A stretch of DNA of 64,000 nucleotides. Source: Leishmania martiniquensis (Eukaryota > Euglenozoa > Kinetoplastea > Trypanosomatida > Trypanosomatidae). This document shows positions 20,244 to 31,024 of the stretch, piece by piece. Both the position numbers and the translations under genes were made by a program. The DNA lies in the NCBI RefSeq assembly GCF_017916325.1, contig NC_090149.1:64501-128500 (forward strand), written 5' to 3'. The notes under the pieces are model-generated. The model ran no database searches and had not been told where the DNA came from. It saw only the letters and a list, made by a program, of their open reading frames with translations. Each line of letters begins with the position of its first letter. The stretch's first letter is position 1.

Positions 20244-21206
20244 ATGCAGAAGAAACTGCTGTTGTTTGGTGGCACTGGCTTTGTCGGCTCGCTGGTAGGG
20301 CAAAAAGCACTCAGCCGCGGCTACCACGTTGTCATCGCAACCCGTGGTGGGGTACCCCCACTCGGCTCGCCGATGCACACGCTCTGGAGGCGTGTGCGCA
20401 TGATTGGTGGGCCAGCTGCCGTGCAGGAATGCCTGAGGGGGGCCACAACGGCGGCTCAGGAGTCTGTGGGGCCATCCCCTGCTAGCAGCACTAGCGGCAG
20501 CACGCCCAAGCGCCTGTCAGCGGATGAGGTGGCCAAGACAGTACATCAGGTGGACGAGCAGAACGCGCTTGAGTTCGTCAGTATCGACGCCACGAGCAGA
20601 GACCAGGTGTTTCACTTTCTGCATGACCACCCAGATGCCACGGCTATCGTCAACGCTGTCGGCCTCCTCACGTGCCACTACGAGGACGCGCGGCAGATCA
20701 ACGGAGATGTTATGACAAACATTGCGGCTGGCGTCTTTCACCCGAAGCTTGTGCAAGCAGTTCAGAAAGTGGTGTACGTGTCGGCGGAGCCGTACAATTT
20801 GTACTCGCCGCGCATCCTCGGTAGCAAGTACCTCTTGAAAGGCTACTTCCACGGTAAGCGCATCGGTGAGAAGGCTGTGCTGGAGAACCTTGGCACGAAA
20901 GGCGTTGTACTGCGCCCCAGCTTCATCTATGGCACGCGCCACGTCCTCGTCACCTCCGCTGCGAACCCAGACGCCGTCAGCACGCTCTCCCTACCGCTTG
21001 GCTGGATCGGCCGACCATTGGACAAGTTGCTGACAGCCGTTGGCGGCGGCAAGCTGCTGATACCCCCGGTGAGTCTGGACGTGGTAGCGGAGGCGGCCGT
21101 GCGCGCGTGCGCCTGGGCGCATGAGCCCGGCATGGATGTCCACGGTATCTGTGACGTGTACCGCATGCATGAGATTTGCGATGCCGTCGACCCGTTGCTG
21201 CGCTAG
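20244..21206 (+). CDS. Atypical short-chain dehydrogenase, Coq11/NDUFA9-like
   Basis: 320 residues from ATG 20244; the frame extends seven codons further but only to a GTG. The N-terminus has the nucleotide-binding loop GGTGFVG (residues 9-15) after a beta strand 'KLLLF'. Downstream are 'AIVNAVGLL', 'VVYVSAE', a YxxxK pair (Y201, K205) and 'VVLRPSFIYG', followed by 'PVSLDVVAEAAVRAC'. This order fits the NmrA-like atypical SDR group that includes yeast Coq11 (CoQ synthesis) and complex I subunit NDUFA9. An insert of about 55 residues rich in Ser/Thr/Gly sits after the second strand. Mitochondrial location is likely by family, although the N-terminus is very short. Whether it has catalysis or only binds NAD(P)(H) is not clear. 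Confidence 0.8.
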   Translation: MQKKLLLFGGTGFVGSLVGQKALSRGYHVVIATRGGVPPLGSPMHTLWRRVRMIGGPAAVQECLRGATTAAQESVGPSPASSTSGSTPKRLSADEVAKTVHQVDEQNALEFVSIDATSRDQVFHFLHDHPDATAIVNAVGLLTCHYEDARQINGDVMTNIAAGVFHPKLVQAVQKVVYVSAEPYNLYSPRILGSKYLLKGYFHGKRIGEKAVLENLGTKGVVLRPSFIYGTRHVLVTSAANPDAVSTLSLPLGWIGRPLDKLLTAVGGGKLLIPPVSLDVVAEAAVRACAWAHEPGMDVHGICDVYRMHEICDAVDPLLR

Positions 21207-21844
21207 GTCAGCTAAGGTATCACGGCCGCACCCGCTGCGTCGACGGAGGCGAAGAAGCCCCGGGCCGGCGCGTAGAGGGAGCTGTATGCCAATAAAGTGA
21301 CGCAAAGGTGTGCATGTGTGCCCAGGTGCGCGGGTGTCGGTGGGTACAGGAAACAACGAAGAGACCTGCGCGGCAGCCAGGGCGCGCACGCCTCCTCTCT
21401 GAGAAGGGATGGAAGTGCATGTGCACCCCCCTACTGCACCTCGATGGGCAGCGCCGGCAAATGTGGGGCGACACAGCAGGAGAGGTAACACGTGCACTGA
21501 AAAGGCTGCGTCCTTGCTGCTGCCGCTGCGCCTCAGGGAGGACTCACCCTCACGCACACACACACGCATTGAGAGACAGAGAGAGCGACTTTGTATGCAC
21601 TCACTCACTCACCATTCCTCTCCGCTTGCACATCCCCTTCACATGTGTCAGTGCGTTGCGCAGACAGTCACACGAAACGGCGACTGTGTGCGTTTGGTCC
21701 TGCTTCCCGCATTGTATTCGCCGCCACGAAAAGGCACTTGGGTTCGCACCTGCACACACACACACGTCCACCGCACCGTCCTCCTACACCGCAGTCGCTC
21801 CGGCTCGCTTATCTGACGCCGCTAGCCGTGCTGCTGTGTAGCTC
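21207..21844. other. Intergenic spacer, SDR gene to unknown-protein gene
   Basis: About 640 bp, CA-rich at 21551-21567 and 21752-21766, C/T-rich around 21600-21640. No supported gene. Confidence 0.55.
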
Positions 21845-22774
21845 ATGATGCAGTTCGCTCAACCAGCCAGCCGGGTCGTCCGGCGGTGCCGGGGAGACCC
21901 TGCCCTCTCCCACCTCCTTCGACGACACGTGTGGGCCTTGCCCGTAGCCAAGACATCACCTGCTGCCCTCTGCATAGCACTTCGGCGCCACTCTCAGCAG
22001 GCAAGCCGCTGGCTGAACAAATTGCGCTACGGCGCTGATGATGCGCCGACGATGGGGTCGTGGGACAGTGCCTACGAGGACAGGACCCTGGACACACGCC
22101 AGCTCTACTGCAAAGCCCTCGTTCATGCCTCTGGTGGGAGTCGCCTGGCGCGCGACTGGATTGCAGGCTGTGCCGCTCTCACCAGTCCTGACCCATCGCT
22201 TATTTGCACAGCGCTGCAGCACAATGCGACGCAGGCGGATGTAGAGGCACTACGAGAGCACATCATTGGGCGTCTGCTCGCGCAGGAAAGCCCCAAGCGA
22301 GGCGACCGCAGCGGCGCATCGCGCGAGAACGAAGTGCGAACGAAGTTTGACGGGAGCGAAGAAAGCGAGGAGGTGGAGATGGAGCCCTACACGGGTGACG
22401 CTGCGGCTGAGGTGGCCGTAGCATCGAACTCTGCGGTGCCATGTAGCATCCATGAGGGCAATGACGAGGATGGCACCGGTGAGGTCGCCTCATCGCTGAT
22501 CACCTTGGAGAGCATCCGCAATGCCGAGCGCTATCTCCTCCAGCACTCGCGTGAGGTTCGCTGCTTCATGTACGATGCCATGACTGCGAGCCTCTTCCAC
22601 CGCAACAACGACCTGCGCGCGGTCGAGGCGGCGCGGCGTCACACTTTCTGGGTCGGCTCGGCCCTCTTCGGCCTTTCTTTCGATGAGCTGACGGAGCTTT
22701 GGCGTCTGGTGGAGGCTGAGCTGCTGCTGAAAAAAGAGAAGCTCAAAGTGCTCGGGCAGCCGTGGGGTGAGTAG
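21845..22774 (+). CDS. Conserved-looking protein of unknown function, probable mitochondrial import signal
   Basis: 309 residues, two adjacent ATG codons at the start (21845, 21848). The first ~60 residues are rich in Arg, Ala and Ser with almost no acidic residues, as in mitochondrial presequences. A folded-looking central part (about 70-140) includes 'DTRQLYCKALVHASGG' and is followed by an acidic low-complexity linker (about 150-215). The C-terminal ~85 residues are helical: 'AERYLLQHSREVRCFMYDAM', then a stretch rich in His/Arg and an amphipathic Leu/Glu helix ending in a Lys-rich tail. I do not recognise a named domain. Codon choice resembles its neighbours. Confidence 0.78.
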   Translation: MMQFAQPASRVVRRCRGDPALSHLLRRHVWALPVAKTSPAALCIALRRHSQQASRWLNKLRYGADDAPTMGSWDSAYEDRTLDTRQLYCKALVHASGGSRLARDWIAGCAALTSPDPSLICTALQHNATQADVEALREHIIGRLLAQESPKRGDRSGASRENEVRTKFDGSEESEEVEMEPYTGDAAAEVAVASNSAVPCSIHEGNDEDGTGEVASSLITLESIRNAERYLLQHSREVRCFMYDAMTASLFHRNNDLRAVEAARRHTFWVGSALFGLSFDELTELWRLVEAELLLKKEKLKVLGQPWGE

Positions 22775-23554
22775 CGCCCCAAAATGGCGCGATGCATCCC
22801 TCTCGCAGGCCTGTCCCTGCCCCCGACTGTGTGGGGGGGGGGGATGGGTGTTGAGGGCAGAGGGGGTACGCACAGTGCCGGACCAACGGCGGTGGCTCTC
22901 TCCCCTGCACCCGCTGTCCTCTATCACACGTTCTCAGCTCCTCCCTGTGCTGCATCGTGTACTCGAGCATGCCCATCAGGCAAGTCAAACACCTCTCACA
23001 GCAGCGCCATTTCTTTTCCGTCACCCCCCCCGCCCATCGATAGTACGGGGGGGAGGCAGAAGAGCGCATGAGCTGGCGTGGAGCATCCAATGGGCTCTTG
23101 TATCCTCGCGTGTACGGACCAGCTGACAAACAACTGAAGGAGAGGCAGAGAGCATAGAGACATTGCACGAAGGGCCTTCATCGAGTCGTGCCGTTGGTTG
23201 TCGTCTTCATCTACTTCGGTCCTTCCTCCGTCTTCACTTCATCGAGGCCTCAGCCAACGTGCTGGCGGTGCATATGCGCTCACGTGTGTAATGAATGGAC
23301 CCCCTTGCATTGTGGTGACCTAAGATCGGCCCAGCACGACGCCAAATCGTCCGTCTTGCTTCTCTGTGCGGTCTCCCTCCCTTGGATCCTCTCGTCCTTC
23401 TTTACCCCCCTCCCCCTCTCTCTCTACACATACACACACACGCCGCGTGGCAGTGCCTCCGTACTCTTCATTTCTACGCAATCCCCCGTGCCGCCACCAA
23501 AGCCGCTGGTCAGTGTAAGAGCCCACAGACGCTATCGCTTCCAATCACATCGCC
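22775..23554. other. Intergenic spacer before proteasome alpha-3
   Basis: About 780 bp; a G-run at 22829-22840 and C/T-rich stretches. No supported gene. It contains the acceptor annotated at 23397-23453. Confidence 0.55.
23397..23453 (+). promoter_or_regulatory. Candidate splice acceptor for proteasome alpha-3
   Basis: Strong C/T tract from about 23397 to 23426, then a CA run; first AG after it is 23452-23453, about 100 nt before the ATG at 23555. Confidence 0.45.
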
Positions 23555-24412
23555 ATGTCTCACCGGTACGACTCTCGCACGACCACCTTCTCCCCTGAGG
23601 GTCGCCTCTACCAGGTGGAGTACGCCGTAGAGGCGATTCAGCAGGCCGGTACCGTCATTGGCGTCTGCACGAAGGAAGGCGTCGTGTTGGCCGGTGAGAA
23701 GATGGTGCCACACCCCCTCTTCGATAGCGAAAACATGCAGAACACGAATACCAGCGGGGAGAAGGTGTACAAAATCGCAGAGCACATCGGCTGCAGCGTG
23801 GCGGGTGTGACGTCGGACGCTTACGCTTTGCTCAACTACGCTCGCCTTACGGCAGAGCGCCACCAGTACGCCTTCCAGGAGCCGATGGCGATCGAGGATC
23901 TATGTCGCACGCTGTGTGACGAGAAGCAGCTCTACACGCAGTACGGTGGCGTGCGCCCCTACGGCGTCTCCTTCCTGCTCGTTGGGTGGGACCGCTACTA
24001 CGGCTATCAGCTGTACTCCACCGAGCCAAGCGGCGACTACAGCGCCTGGAGTGCGTACGCGATCGGCCAGAACGACCAGGTGGCCCAGTCACTCTTGAAG
24101 AAGGACTGGCACGAGAACATGACGCTGCAAGACGGCATGCTGCTGGCACTACGCGTGCTGAGCAAGACGATGGACACGGCGAAGATCGACCTCGAACGGG
24201 TGGAGGTGGCGGTGCTGCACAGGGTGGCCGCGGCGAGCGTGGATCGGCTGCTGGATCCATTCAAGCACCAGCCCAAGATGGCGCCTCAGTTCCGCATTCT
24301 CTCCCGTCTTGAGCTGAAGCCGCACGCCGAGCGAGCCGACCAGGCCAGGGAGGCGGAGGAGCAGGCTGAGGCGGAGCGACAGCGCCAGCAAGAGCAGGCT
24401 CTTGAGTCGTAA
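23555..24412 (+). CDS. PSMA4: 20S proteasome subunit alpha-3 (PSMA4-type)
   Basis: 285 residues. Residues 5-27 carry the alpha-subunit signature 'YDSRTTTFSPEGRLYQVEYA', which forms the gate-forming N-terminal helix. The core follows the alpha-3/PSMA4 pattern, with 'GVVLAGEKM', 'VAGVTSDAYALLNYAR' and 'YGGVRPYGVSFLL'. Alpha subunits form the outer rings of the 20S core, control substrate entry and dock the regulatory cap; they lack the catalytic Thr. The C-terminal ~25 residues form a Glu/Ala/Gln-rich helix, extending the chain slightly past the human length (261). The Ser-His-Arg start immediately after Met is typical for this subunit and supports the chosen ATG. Confidence 0.96.
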   Translation: MSHRYDSRTTTFSPEGRLYQVEYAVEAIQQAGTVIGVCTKEGVVLAGEKMVPHPLFDSENMQNTNTSGEKVYKIAEHIGCSVAGVTSDAYALLNYARLTAERHQYAFQEPMAIEDLCRTLCDEKQLYTQYGGVRPYGVSFLLVGWDRYYGYQLYSTEPSGDYSAWSAYAIGQNDQVAQSLLKKDWHENMTLQDGMLLALRVLSKTMDTAKIDLERVEVAVLHRVAAASVDRLLDPFKHQPKMAPQFRILSRLELKPHAERADQAREAEEQAEAERQRQQEQALES

Positions 24413-27230
24413 GGCCTCTGCGAGCATGGGGAGAGGCGGGTGGCTCGTATGTATGCGAGTCCATCGAGGCGCAAGTAGCGGGAGAGGGAAGGAGAGACGG
24501 GGGACAACGGAGGCATCAGCACGCGGTTCTGTGGCGGAACGGGGAGCCACCGCTCGCCGATGCATGTATACACACGCACGCATACCTGTACGCGCACCAT
24601 TCTCCCCCCACCCCACACATGCACACACACACACTCAACGGCACACATGCGTGTGATATGGGGAACAGAAGGGCCGTCGCTCTCCCGATAGACATGCCGA
24701 AACTCCCCCTCCCCTCCGCCTTCATCATGCATGTGTGTATGTGTTTGGGTGGGTGTGGGTGTACGGCTTCGTGTGGGCAACGGAGAGCAGTCGTCAACGC
24801 TCCCCCTCTCCTTCCTCCCCCCACCCCTCCCCCCTCTCGTTGCTTTCGCCATATCCCTCATCTGTAAAGTGTGCCGTCGAGTCCGCGTGCAGGCGTGTGC
24901 GCTGAATGTATTCCGCACCTCTTTGTTGCTGTTGGGCGTTCATTCCTCTTCTAGCCATGTTTGTAGGGGCGCCTGTGTGCGTGTGTGTGTGTGTGGAAGG
25001 GGGGCGCGAGGGAAGCGCAGGGGTGGTATTCGGCTGCGTACAGAGACGGTCGTGACGGAGTCATCATAGCCAATGTAATGCAGAACGGGGTGGTGAACAG
25101 TATGTCTCGCCAAAAAGAGGGGCGTACCGGGTGAAGGAAACGAGCCAGCAGGGGAGACCACACCACGACACCCACACCTACACCTACGTCCACCTCGTCA
25201 GGCCCTGGAAACTGTCGATCCCTCTCTCGGTGGGTGGGTGAGCGAGCTTGGACACGCCCTTCCTCCAGTCCGCAACTCTCCTAATGCGCATCATGCGTGA
25301 TCGCCGAGTAGGCAATGCAGCTAAAACAAAGCAACGAGCCGGTCGCAGCCTGTCTCTCACCTCACTCTGGCACACTTCACATCTCCGGCTCTCCCTTTCC
25401 CCTCGCTTTCAATGCAGCTCCATCTCACACATACTCAGCAATGGCACGCAAACACGCGTATACATGTGCGAATATACCCATCATGTCGCCCTCCGCACCG
25501 ACTCGGGCAGTGGACACACGCTGTGCAGCAGCTCTCCAGCTTCCCTCGACGTATTCTCCGTGGCCATCGCTCACTCCCCCACAAGTGAACTGATACGCAT
25601 ACCACTGCCCCCACCCCTCCCACACGCTCACTGGCACATACGATCATCGTGCACTCTTGCCGCTTTCCCATCAACTCCAACCTCACCCCTCACCCCGCTT
25701 TCAGCCGCATCGACCGTCACAGCTCTCACGCCCACCGCCAAAGAAGAGACACGCGCAGAACGTTTTTTTTCTCCTCTGCCTGTCTGTCTGTACGATTGGG
25801 GGAGGGAGGGAAAAGATGTGAAAGGAAAGGGCGGGGCAAAGAGGGACGAAGAGTCACACATCCGTACACATACACACGCAAACAGGGCTCTCCCCACATT
25901 CTCACCTCCTCCTCATTGCCTGCTCCGATTGTTATGTACTTAATTATTTCTTTACTGTAACTTCGCCCCGTGCGCCCACTGTTTCTTCCCTTTCACATCC
26001 AACTCTGCATGAGCCCCCCTCCCCCTCCCTCCCGGCGCTGCTGCTTCGTCTGCCTCTCGCTGTCCCTTTCAGGTGCATTCCGCGCCCGTCACTCAGTCGG
26101 TGTGTGGCCCGTGCGCCTCTCCGGTGCTCTTCAGGTGCGTGTGCGTTCGGGCGTGTGCCTTTGGTTTCGGGACTCGATCAAGTGCGCCTCGCTGAAGCAC
26201 AACGCCTCTTCAACACCCCCTTTGCACGCACGTGTGTGTGAGTGTGTGGGGGGGGGGGTCTGCTGCCGCTGTCTCCGCTTCTGGCGGGTGCGTGCTGTCT
26301 TCCTCCCCTTTTTTTGCTGACATCGTTGCCTTCTTTGAATAGAAAAAAACGGCACGCTGTGCAGCACAAAAGTTTGACGTGTTCATCATCGACCTCCGCG
26401 TCTGTGCGAGACGCTCGATCTGCTGGCTTGTGTGCGTGCTTTCCTTTAGCGCGCGCACGGAGCATCGGCGGCAGTAGCGGGGACGACGCAGATACATATA
26501 TATACAGACACCTCTCAGCAAGCTGAGCATACCCAGCAAGGGCGCGAGAAGGGGTATTTCACGCACGGGCCAGCGTCTCTCTCTGCTCTCACTCTCCCTC
26601 CCTCGCTCGCCCTCCTCAATTGCGTCTCGCCATTCGCCCACGGACCTCCCCCGCCTCTCGCCCGTCTGCTCGACCTCCTCGTAGCGCTTGCGTAGCTTTG
26701 TATTCGCCTCCCGCGCCCCTTTTCTTTGCCTCGCCCCTTTCGCACAGACTTATCGGCATTCGCGTAGAGAGAGAGTCTGCGTTCGTGTCTCGCCACTCCT
26801 GTGCAGGGGGGAGTCTCAAAGCGCGCCTGCGTACAGCTTTGCGCGTGCGTTCGCAGGTCTCCCTCTCTCCCTCTCCCCGTGCGCGTGCGAGGGTGAGGGT
26901 GAGGGTGTGGAGAGCGCGTGAGAGCCGTTGACTCGCCGTCCTCAGCACCGACTCGCCTTGAGCTCTCCGCTTTTGTCATCTCTGTTCGACCATCTCGCGC
27001 TGTTTTTTCTATCGTTGTTGTTTCTTTGTTCGTCTCTGTCTCTCATTCTCAGCGACCAACGCGCTCGCCTGCCGCGGCCCGTGTGTGCGCGTGTGCGTCC
27101 GCGCGTGTTCATCCGCAGCTGTTGCCTCATCTCCCCAGCCCACCTGTACTCCCGGTTGTCGCTTTCTTCTCCCTTTCCTGCACGCCACAGATCGTTCGAC
27201 GCCGCCACCGTCGCACGCACGCCAGCTGGG
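24413..27230. other. Long intergenic region, proteasome alpha-3 to APC transporter
   Basis: About 2.8 kb. Many CA/GT runs (for example near 24618-24634 and 24979-24993), G-runs at 26248-26257, and strongly C/T-rich leader from about 26560. Several long frames exist on both strands but translate to repeat-derived Ser/Pro/Thr/His strings. No RNA gene seen. Confidence 0.55.
27160..27190 (+). promoter_or_regulatory. Candidate splice acceptor for APC transporter
   Basis: Tract TTTCTTCTCCCTTTCC followed by CACGCCACAG; AG at 27189-27190, 41 nt before ATG 27231. Confidence 0.5.
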
Positions 27231-29537
27231 ATGCGCCATGTCCCCGAACGCAGTGCTGCTAGAGATGATGCAGACGCTGCCAATGGCAGCTCCTTGGGCG
27301 TTGGCGGCATGGACAATGAGAAGAAGCCACCCACCCCTCCCAACGGCACGTCTGATCGCTCGTACCGCCATGTGGAGCTCATCTTTCACCCGGAGCTGCG
27401 TCGCACCAAGGAGGTGATTCGGCGCCCAGAGTGGGTGCGCCGTGCTGGCGAGTGCGTCGCCCATCGTGGCTCCCTCAGCGCTGTTGCACTTTTTGGCATC
27501 ATGTTCGCCAACTGCGTTGGCGGCGGGTACGGTTTCGAGGACGGCATCGGGTCAGCTGGTCCCCTCATCACGCTTATTGTGTGCGGTATCTTACCGTGGA
27601 TGTGGGCCTTCCCTACCGGCTTGGCTGTCGCTGAGCTCTCCACGGCCGTGCCGAGCAACTCGGGCGTGCTGATGTGGACGAACGCAGCGTTTCCGCCCTT
27701 CATGTCGTTCCTGTGCATTTTGGCGACCGTCTTCATCACCTTCATCGGCAACGCCACGTACCCGAACCTCACGGCCGAATACGCGCAGCAGCTGGGCAGC
27801 CTCCAGGTCGCCCCGGTGGTGGGTGTGAAGGTTGGTGTGGTGGTGCTCTGCTGCATCCTCAACTGCGTTGGCGTCGAGATCGTCGGCAACTCCTCCATCA
27901 TTCTCTGCATCATCACCATTCTGCCCTTCATGCTGCTTACGTTGATTCAGCTCTTCTCCAAGGGCTTCAACAAGGCGGTGCTGCATGTGGATGTGAAGCA
28001 TGTGAAATGGGCAGACTTCTTCTCGATCATCAGCTGGAACTACGCCAACATCGAAAACGCTGGCGCCGTCGTGGAGGAAGTCGCCAACCCGCGCAAGGCC
28101 TTCCCAAAGGCCATGACGATGCTCATGCTGAGCACGTACGTCGGCTACGTCATGCCGATGCTCGCTGGCGTAAGCGCCATGGGTGTTGGTCAGGACTACT
28201 CGCAGTGGCAGGCAGGGCACTGGCCCGAGGTGGCGAAGGTGATCGCTGGCGACTGGCTCAAGTACATGCTGTTCGTTGGCGCACTGCTTAGCGGCATCGG
28301 CTTCACTCTAACCAGCATGTGCTGCACGAGCCGGCTGCTGGCTGGCATGGGGACAATGCAGATGTTCCCCAAGAAGATATCGAGAGTTATCGGTTACTAC
28401 CACCCGCGCCTCGGCACGCCCATCCCAGCCATTCTCATCAACGCTGTCGTCACCCTTGCCTTCAGCGTCACCATGGACTTTACCAGCGTTGTATCACTGT
28501 GTCAGTCGATCTACTGCCTCCGCATGCTGCTGATCTACGCGTCGCTGGTCAAGCTGCGCATCGACTATCCGAACCTTCCGCGACCCTACGCTCTGCCCTT
28601 CAGCACGTGGAAGACGGCGCTGGTGCTGCTGCCGGCGGCGGCCTTCTCGCTGATGGCCTCGATAGTGTCAGCCATGACCTCCTTCGGCATTGGCATGGCG
28701 CTCGTTGGCTTCGTCGTCGTCGGAAGTGGTGTGTCGTGGCTGTACTGCCGCATCTTCGCTCGCGACGGCTTCCAAGGCGTCATTGTGCAGTGTGAAGGGT
28801 CCTCCGGTGACGACGCAGAAGCCGGTGCCAACGGGGTCTCGCTGAGTGAGGGCGTCTTCTACGCGGACGGCGAACTCAACGACGGCCACCCAGTGGAGGA
28901 CCTTCTGCTCGGTATTCTGCCCATGCCTCCGGTCGCAACTGAACCGGTCATGTCCGTCACGCCGCCGCGCGGCAGAGGAGGAAGCCCTAGCGAGCCGCAC
29001 ATGCATCGTAGCATGGCCAACCTCGACGCCATCAGCAGTTGCGCCGGAGAGGAGATGATCGGCGTCGAGTCCCCAGCGCCGAACGTCGCCGGCGCGGACG
29101 TGGTGTTTCTGAGCAGCAGCAGCAGCGCCGCGCATGCGGCGGCGAGTGGCGCCACCGGCCGCTCGCCAATCCTCAGCTTCTCTAACTACAAGGTCCCCAC
29201 CAGCACTGGGGCGGCCATGCGTCACCACCGCCGCACCCGCAGCCTCGATGCTGGTGGTGGCGAGGAGAGTGGTGAGGAGATCGATATAGTCCCCATGGAG
29301 CGCAGCGGCGGTGGCTCCACATCGCCCGTTGCAGGCCCGTCGGCACAGGTGTTGTCAGCCTCGCAGCAGCCACTGGCGGTCAGCCCTCTGCAGGTCCACC
29401 TTCGTACGCCGGCGGCTAACAGCCGGAGCAGCAGCCGAGCACCAACGCCAGACAGTGGCTGTCGCAGCCCGGAATTGACAAGCGCCGTGCACATGAACGC
29501 GATGCGGAAGCCGCCGCCTCCCCCTGTCTATCCATAG
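27231..29537 (+). CDS. APC-superfamily amino acid/polyamine transporter (POT1/PUT-like)
   Basis: 768 residues from the first in-frame ATG; the frame is open further left but has no ATG there. A hydrophilic N-terminus (~80 residues) precedes about 12 membrane spans between residues 82 and 510. Span 1 carries the substrate-binding glycine cluster 'NCVGGGYGFEDG', and 'GLAVAELSTAVPSNSGVLMW' follows in span 2. The diagnostic 'SWNYANIENAGAVVEEVANP' occurs near residues 270-290. This pattern is closest to the plant PUT / trypanosomatid POT1 group, which imports polyamines, rather than to AAAP permeases. The C-terminal ~260 residues are cytosolic, Ser/Ala/Gly-rich and probably disordered. Trypanosomatids depend on uptake of amino acids and polyamines. 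Exact substrate needs functional evidence; a neutral amino acid permease remains possible. Confidence 0.87.
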   Translation: MRHVPERSAARDDADAANGSSLGVGGMDNEKKPPTPPNGTSDRSYRHVELIFHPELRRTKEVIRRPEWVRRAGECVAHRGSLSAVALFGIMFANCVGGGYGFEDGIGSAGPLITLIVCGILPWMWAFPTGLAVAELSTAVPSNSGVLMWTNAAFPPFMSFLCILATVFITFIGNATYPNLTAEYAQQLGSLQVAPVVGVKVGVVVLCCILNCVGVEIVGNSSIILCIITILPFMLLTLIQLFSKGFNKAVLHVDVKHVKWADFFSIISWNYANIENAGAVVEEVANPRKAFPKAMTMLMLSTYVGYVMPMLAGVSAMGVGQDYSQWQAGHWPEVAKVIAGDWLKYMLFVGALLSGIGFTLTSMCCTSRLLAGMGTMQMFPKKISRVIGYYHPRLGTPIPAILINAVVTLAFSVTMDFTSVVSLCQSIYCLRMLLIYASLVKLRIDYPNLPRPYALPFSTWKTALVLLPAAAFSLMASIVSAMTSFGIGMALVGFVVVGSGVSWLYCRIFARDGFQGVIVQCEGSSGDDAEAGANGVSLSEGVFYADGELNDGHPVEDLLLGILPMPPVATEPVMSVTPPRGRGGSPSEPHMHRSMANLDAISSCAGEEMIGVESPAPNVAGADVVFLSSSSSAAHAAASGATGRSPILSFSNYKVPTSTGAAMRHHRRTRSLDAGGGEESGEEIDIVPMERSGGGSTSPVAGPSAQVLSASQQPLAVSPLQVHLRTPAANSRSSSRAPTPDSGCRSPELTSAVHMNAMRKPPPPPVYP

Positions 29538-31024
29538 CACCGCAACTCCTCGACTCCATCGCAGGTGCGAATGGGTACGGCGCACAGCTGCACGCGAGGG
29601 AGTCATCTTTGGTGCTGGTGTAAGTGTGAAGCTATGTTGCGCGAGGGCGCGCCTCTTCCCGGCCGCTGACTCCCCTTCGCCCCCTCCCCCCTCATTCTGT
29701 TTGCTTTATGCGTGTGCATATGCGTCGATGCCTTCCGATATCCACGGGTGCGCCTTCGTCTCCTTCGGCTGTGTGCTTGTGGTACTCGCGACGGCGGCGT
29801 CGCTGCTGCTGACCGGCTCGCGAAGCTTCTATAAAAGGGGCTCCTGGCGTGCGGGTGCCGACACGTGCATGTGGAAATGAGCGGAGGCCTCTGTCTTTCT
29901 TTTTCCTCGCGCGCCACCACCTCGTCCGTCTCATCCGCTCCATCTTTGCGCCGTCGACGTCACTTCTTTGATGCACCTCATCTCAGATGGCCGTGGCTGT
30001 GCGGCTGTGGGTCGTTCGCTATCGCGAGGCACTTCGCAGGCACATGCTGTGCGGCTCTGTGCACCAATGCGCGCACGCACGCACCTACACGCGGGGGGAG
30101 GAGGGGGGCTGTACACGTCCTTCCGTGCATGCGTGCGTGCGCCTGAGAGAGAGAGGGGGAGGGGTGACAGTCAGAGGCAGCGAAGTGGCGGGCAGTTGAG
30201 CACACGTCATCTCAGTCGGCGTGAGTGAGTGTGCGGAAGAGAAAAAGGGGCTGATGGATTGGGCGATGGAGGCGGCAACTGTGGCGGGTGGCGTACGGTG
30301 GCGCAGCAGCAAACCGACTTCGTCGTGCGTGTGTGTGTGTGTGTGGTGAGACAGCTGTGCTCACGACTCTTCCTCCACTCCGCACTCGCGCGCGCACACG
30401 CTGTCTTTCTCTCGAGCGGATAAGGCCTATGCGCCCACCTCTGTCGCTTGTGTACACCTTCATCTATGCATAAGGCATCTCCCGTGTGCTCCCAAAAGCC
30501 CCCCTTAAATACTAAGAGACAGCAGAAGGGGGGACGCAGAGAAAGTAAAATCGGTGGCGCGGCACCTGAGCCGCCGTGGCAGGGAGAAAAAAGGGGGCGG
30601 ATGAGCGACATGCGCCTGGAGGCGGTCGGTGCTCGACTGCTGTGCGCTGGCCTGCCCTCGCGGAACTTGCAACGCTTTGCTCCACCGTCCGACACCATTG
30701 TGGCAGGAGGAAAGGCAATGCGCGCGCTGCTATCAGCTCGGCTCTGTACTCCTCTGCTCGGCTCGGCACGCCTCGACACTCTCTTCCCCTCACGGCCAGC
30801 ACAACTGTGGATGGCCTCTGTCCTTTCTCATGTAGCAGCAGTAGCAAGCGCACACGAACGCCGATACATACGCGCGCCCACGTGCATCTTCGAACCGGTC
30901 AATGCACCACCACATCCTCCGAGCAGCAGAGGTGTCGACGACACCCCTTGTCAGCCACTGCGCATCCTACGAAAAGCCCTTCTCTCGGGGCACCTTCCTC
31001 GTCCTTCACCCGCCCCTCCCTCTG
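29538..31024. other. Intergenic region between APC transporter and AAAP pseudogene
   Basis: About 1.5 kb with GT runs near 30327-30343 and G-rich purine stretches near 30090-30170. No intact gene. Pyrimidine-rich sequence at 30996-31023 could be the old leader of the pseudogene. Confidence 0.5.

Noticed and set aside
25248..25943. Plus-strand frame of 231 codons
   Set aside because: Repeat-derived composition, no domain, no acceptor-to-start arrangement better than chance.
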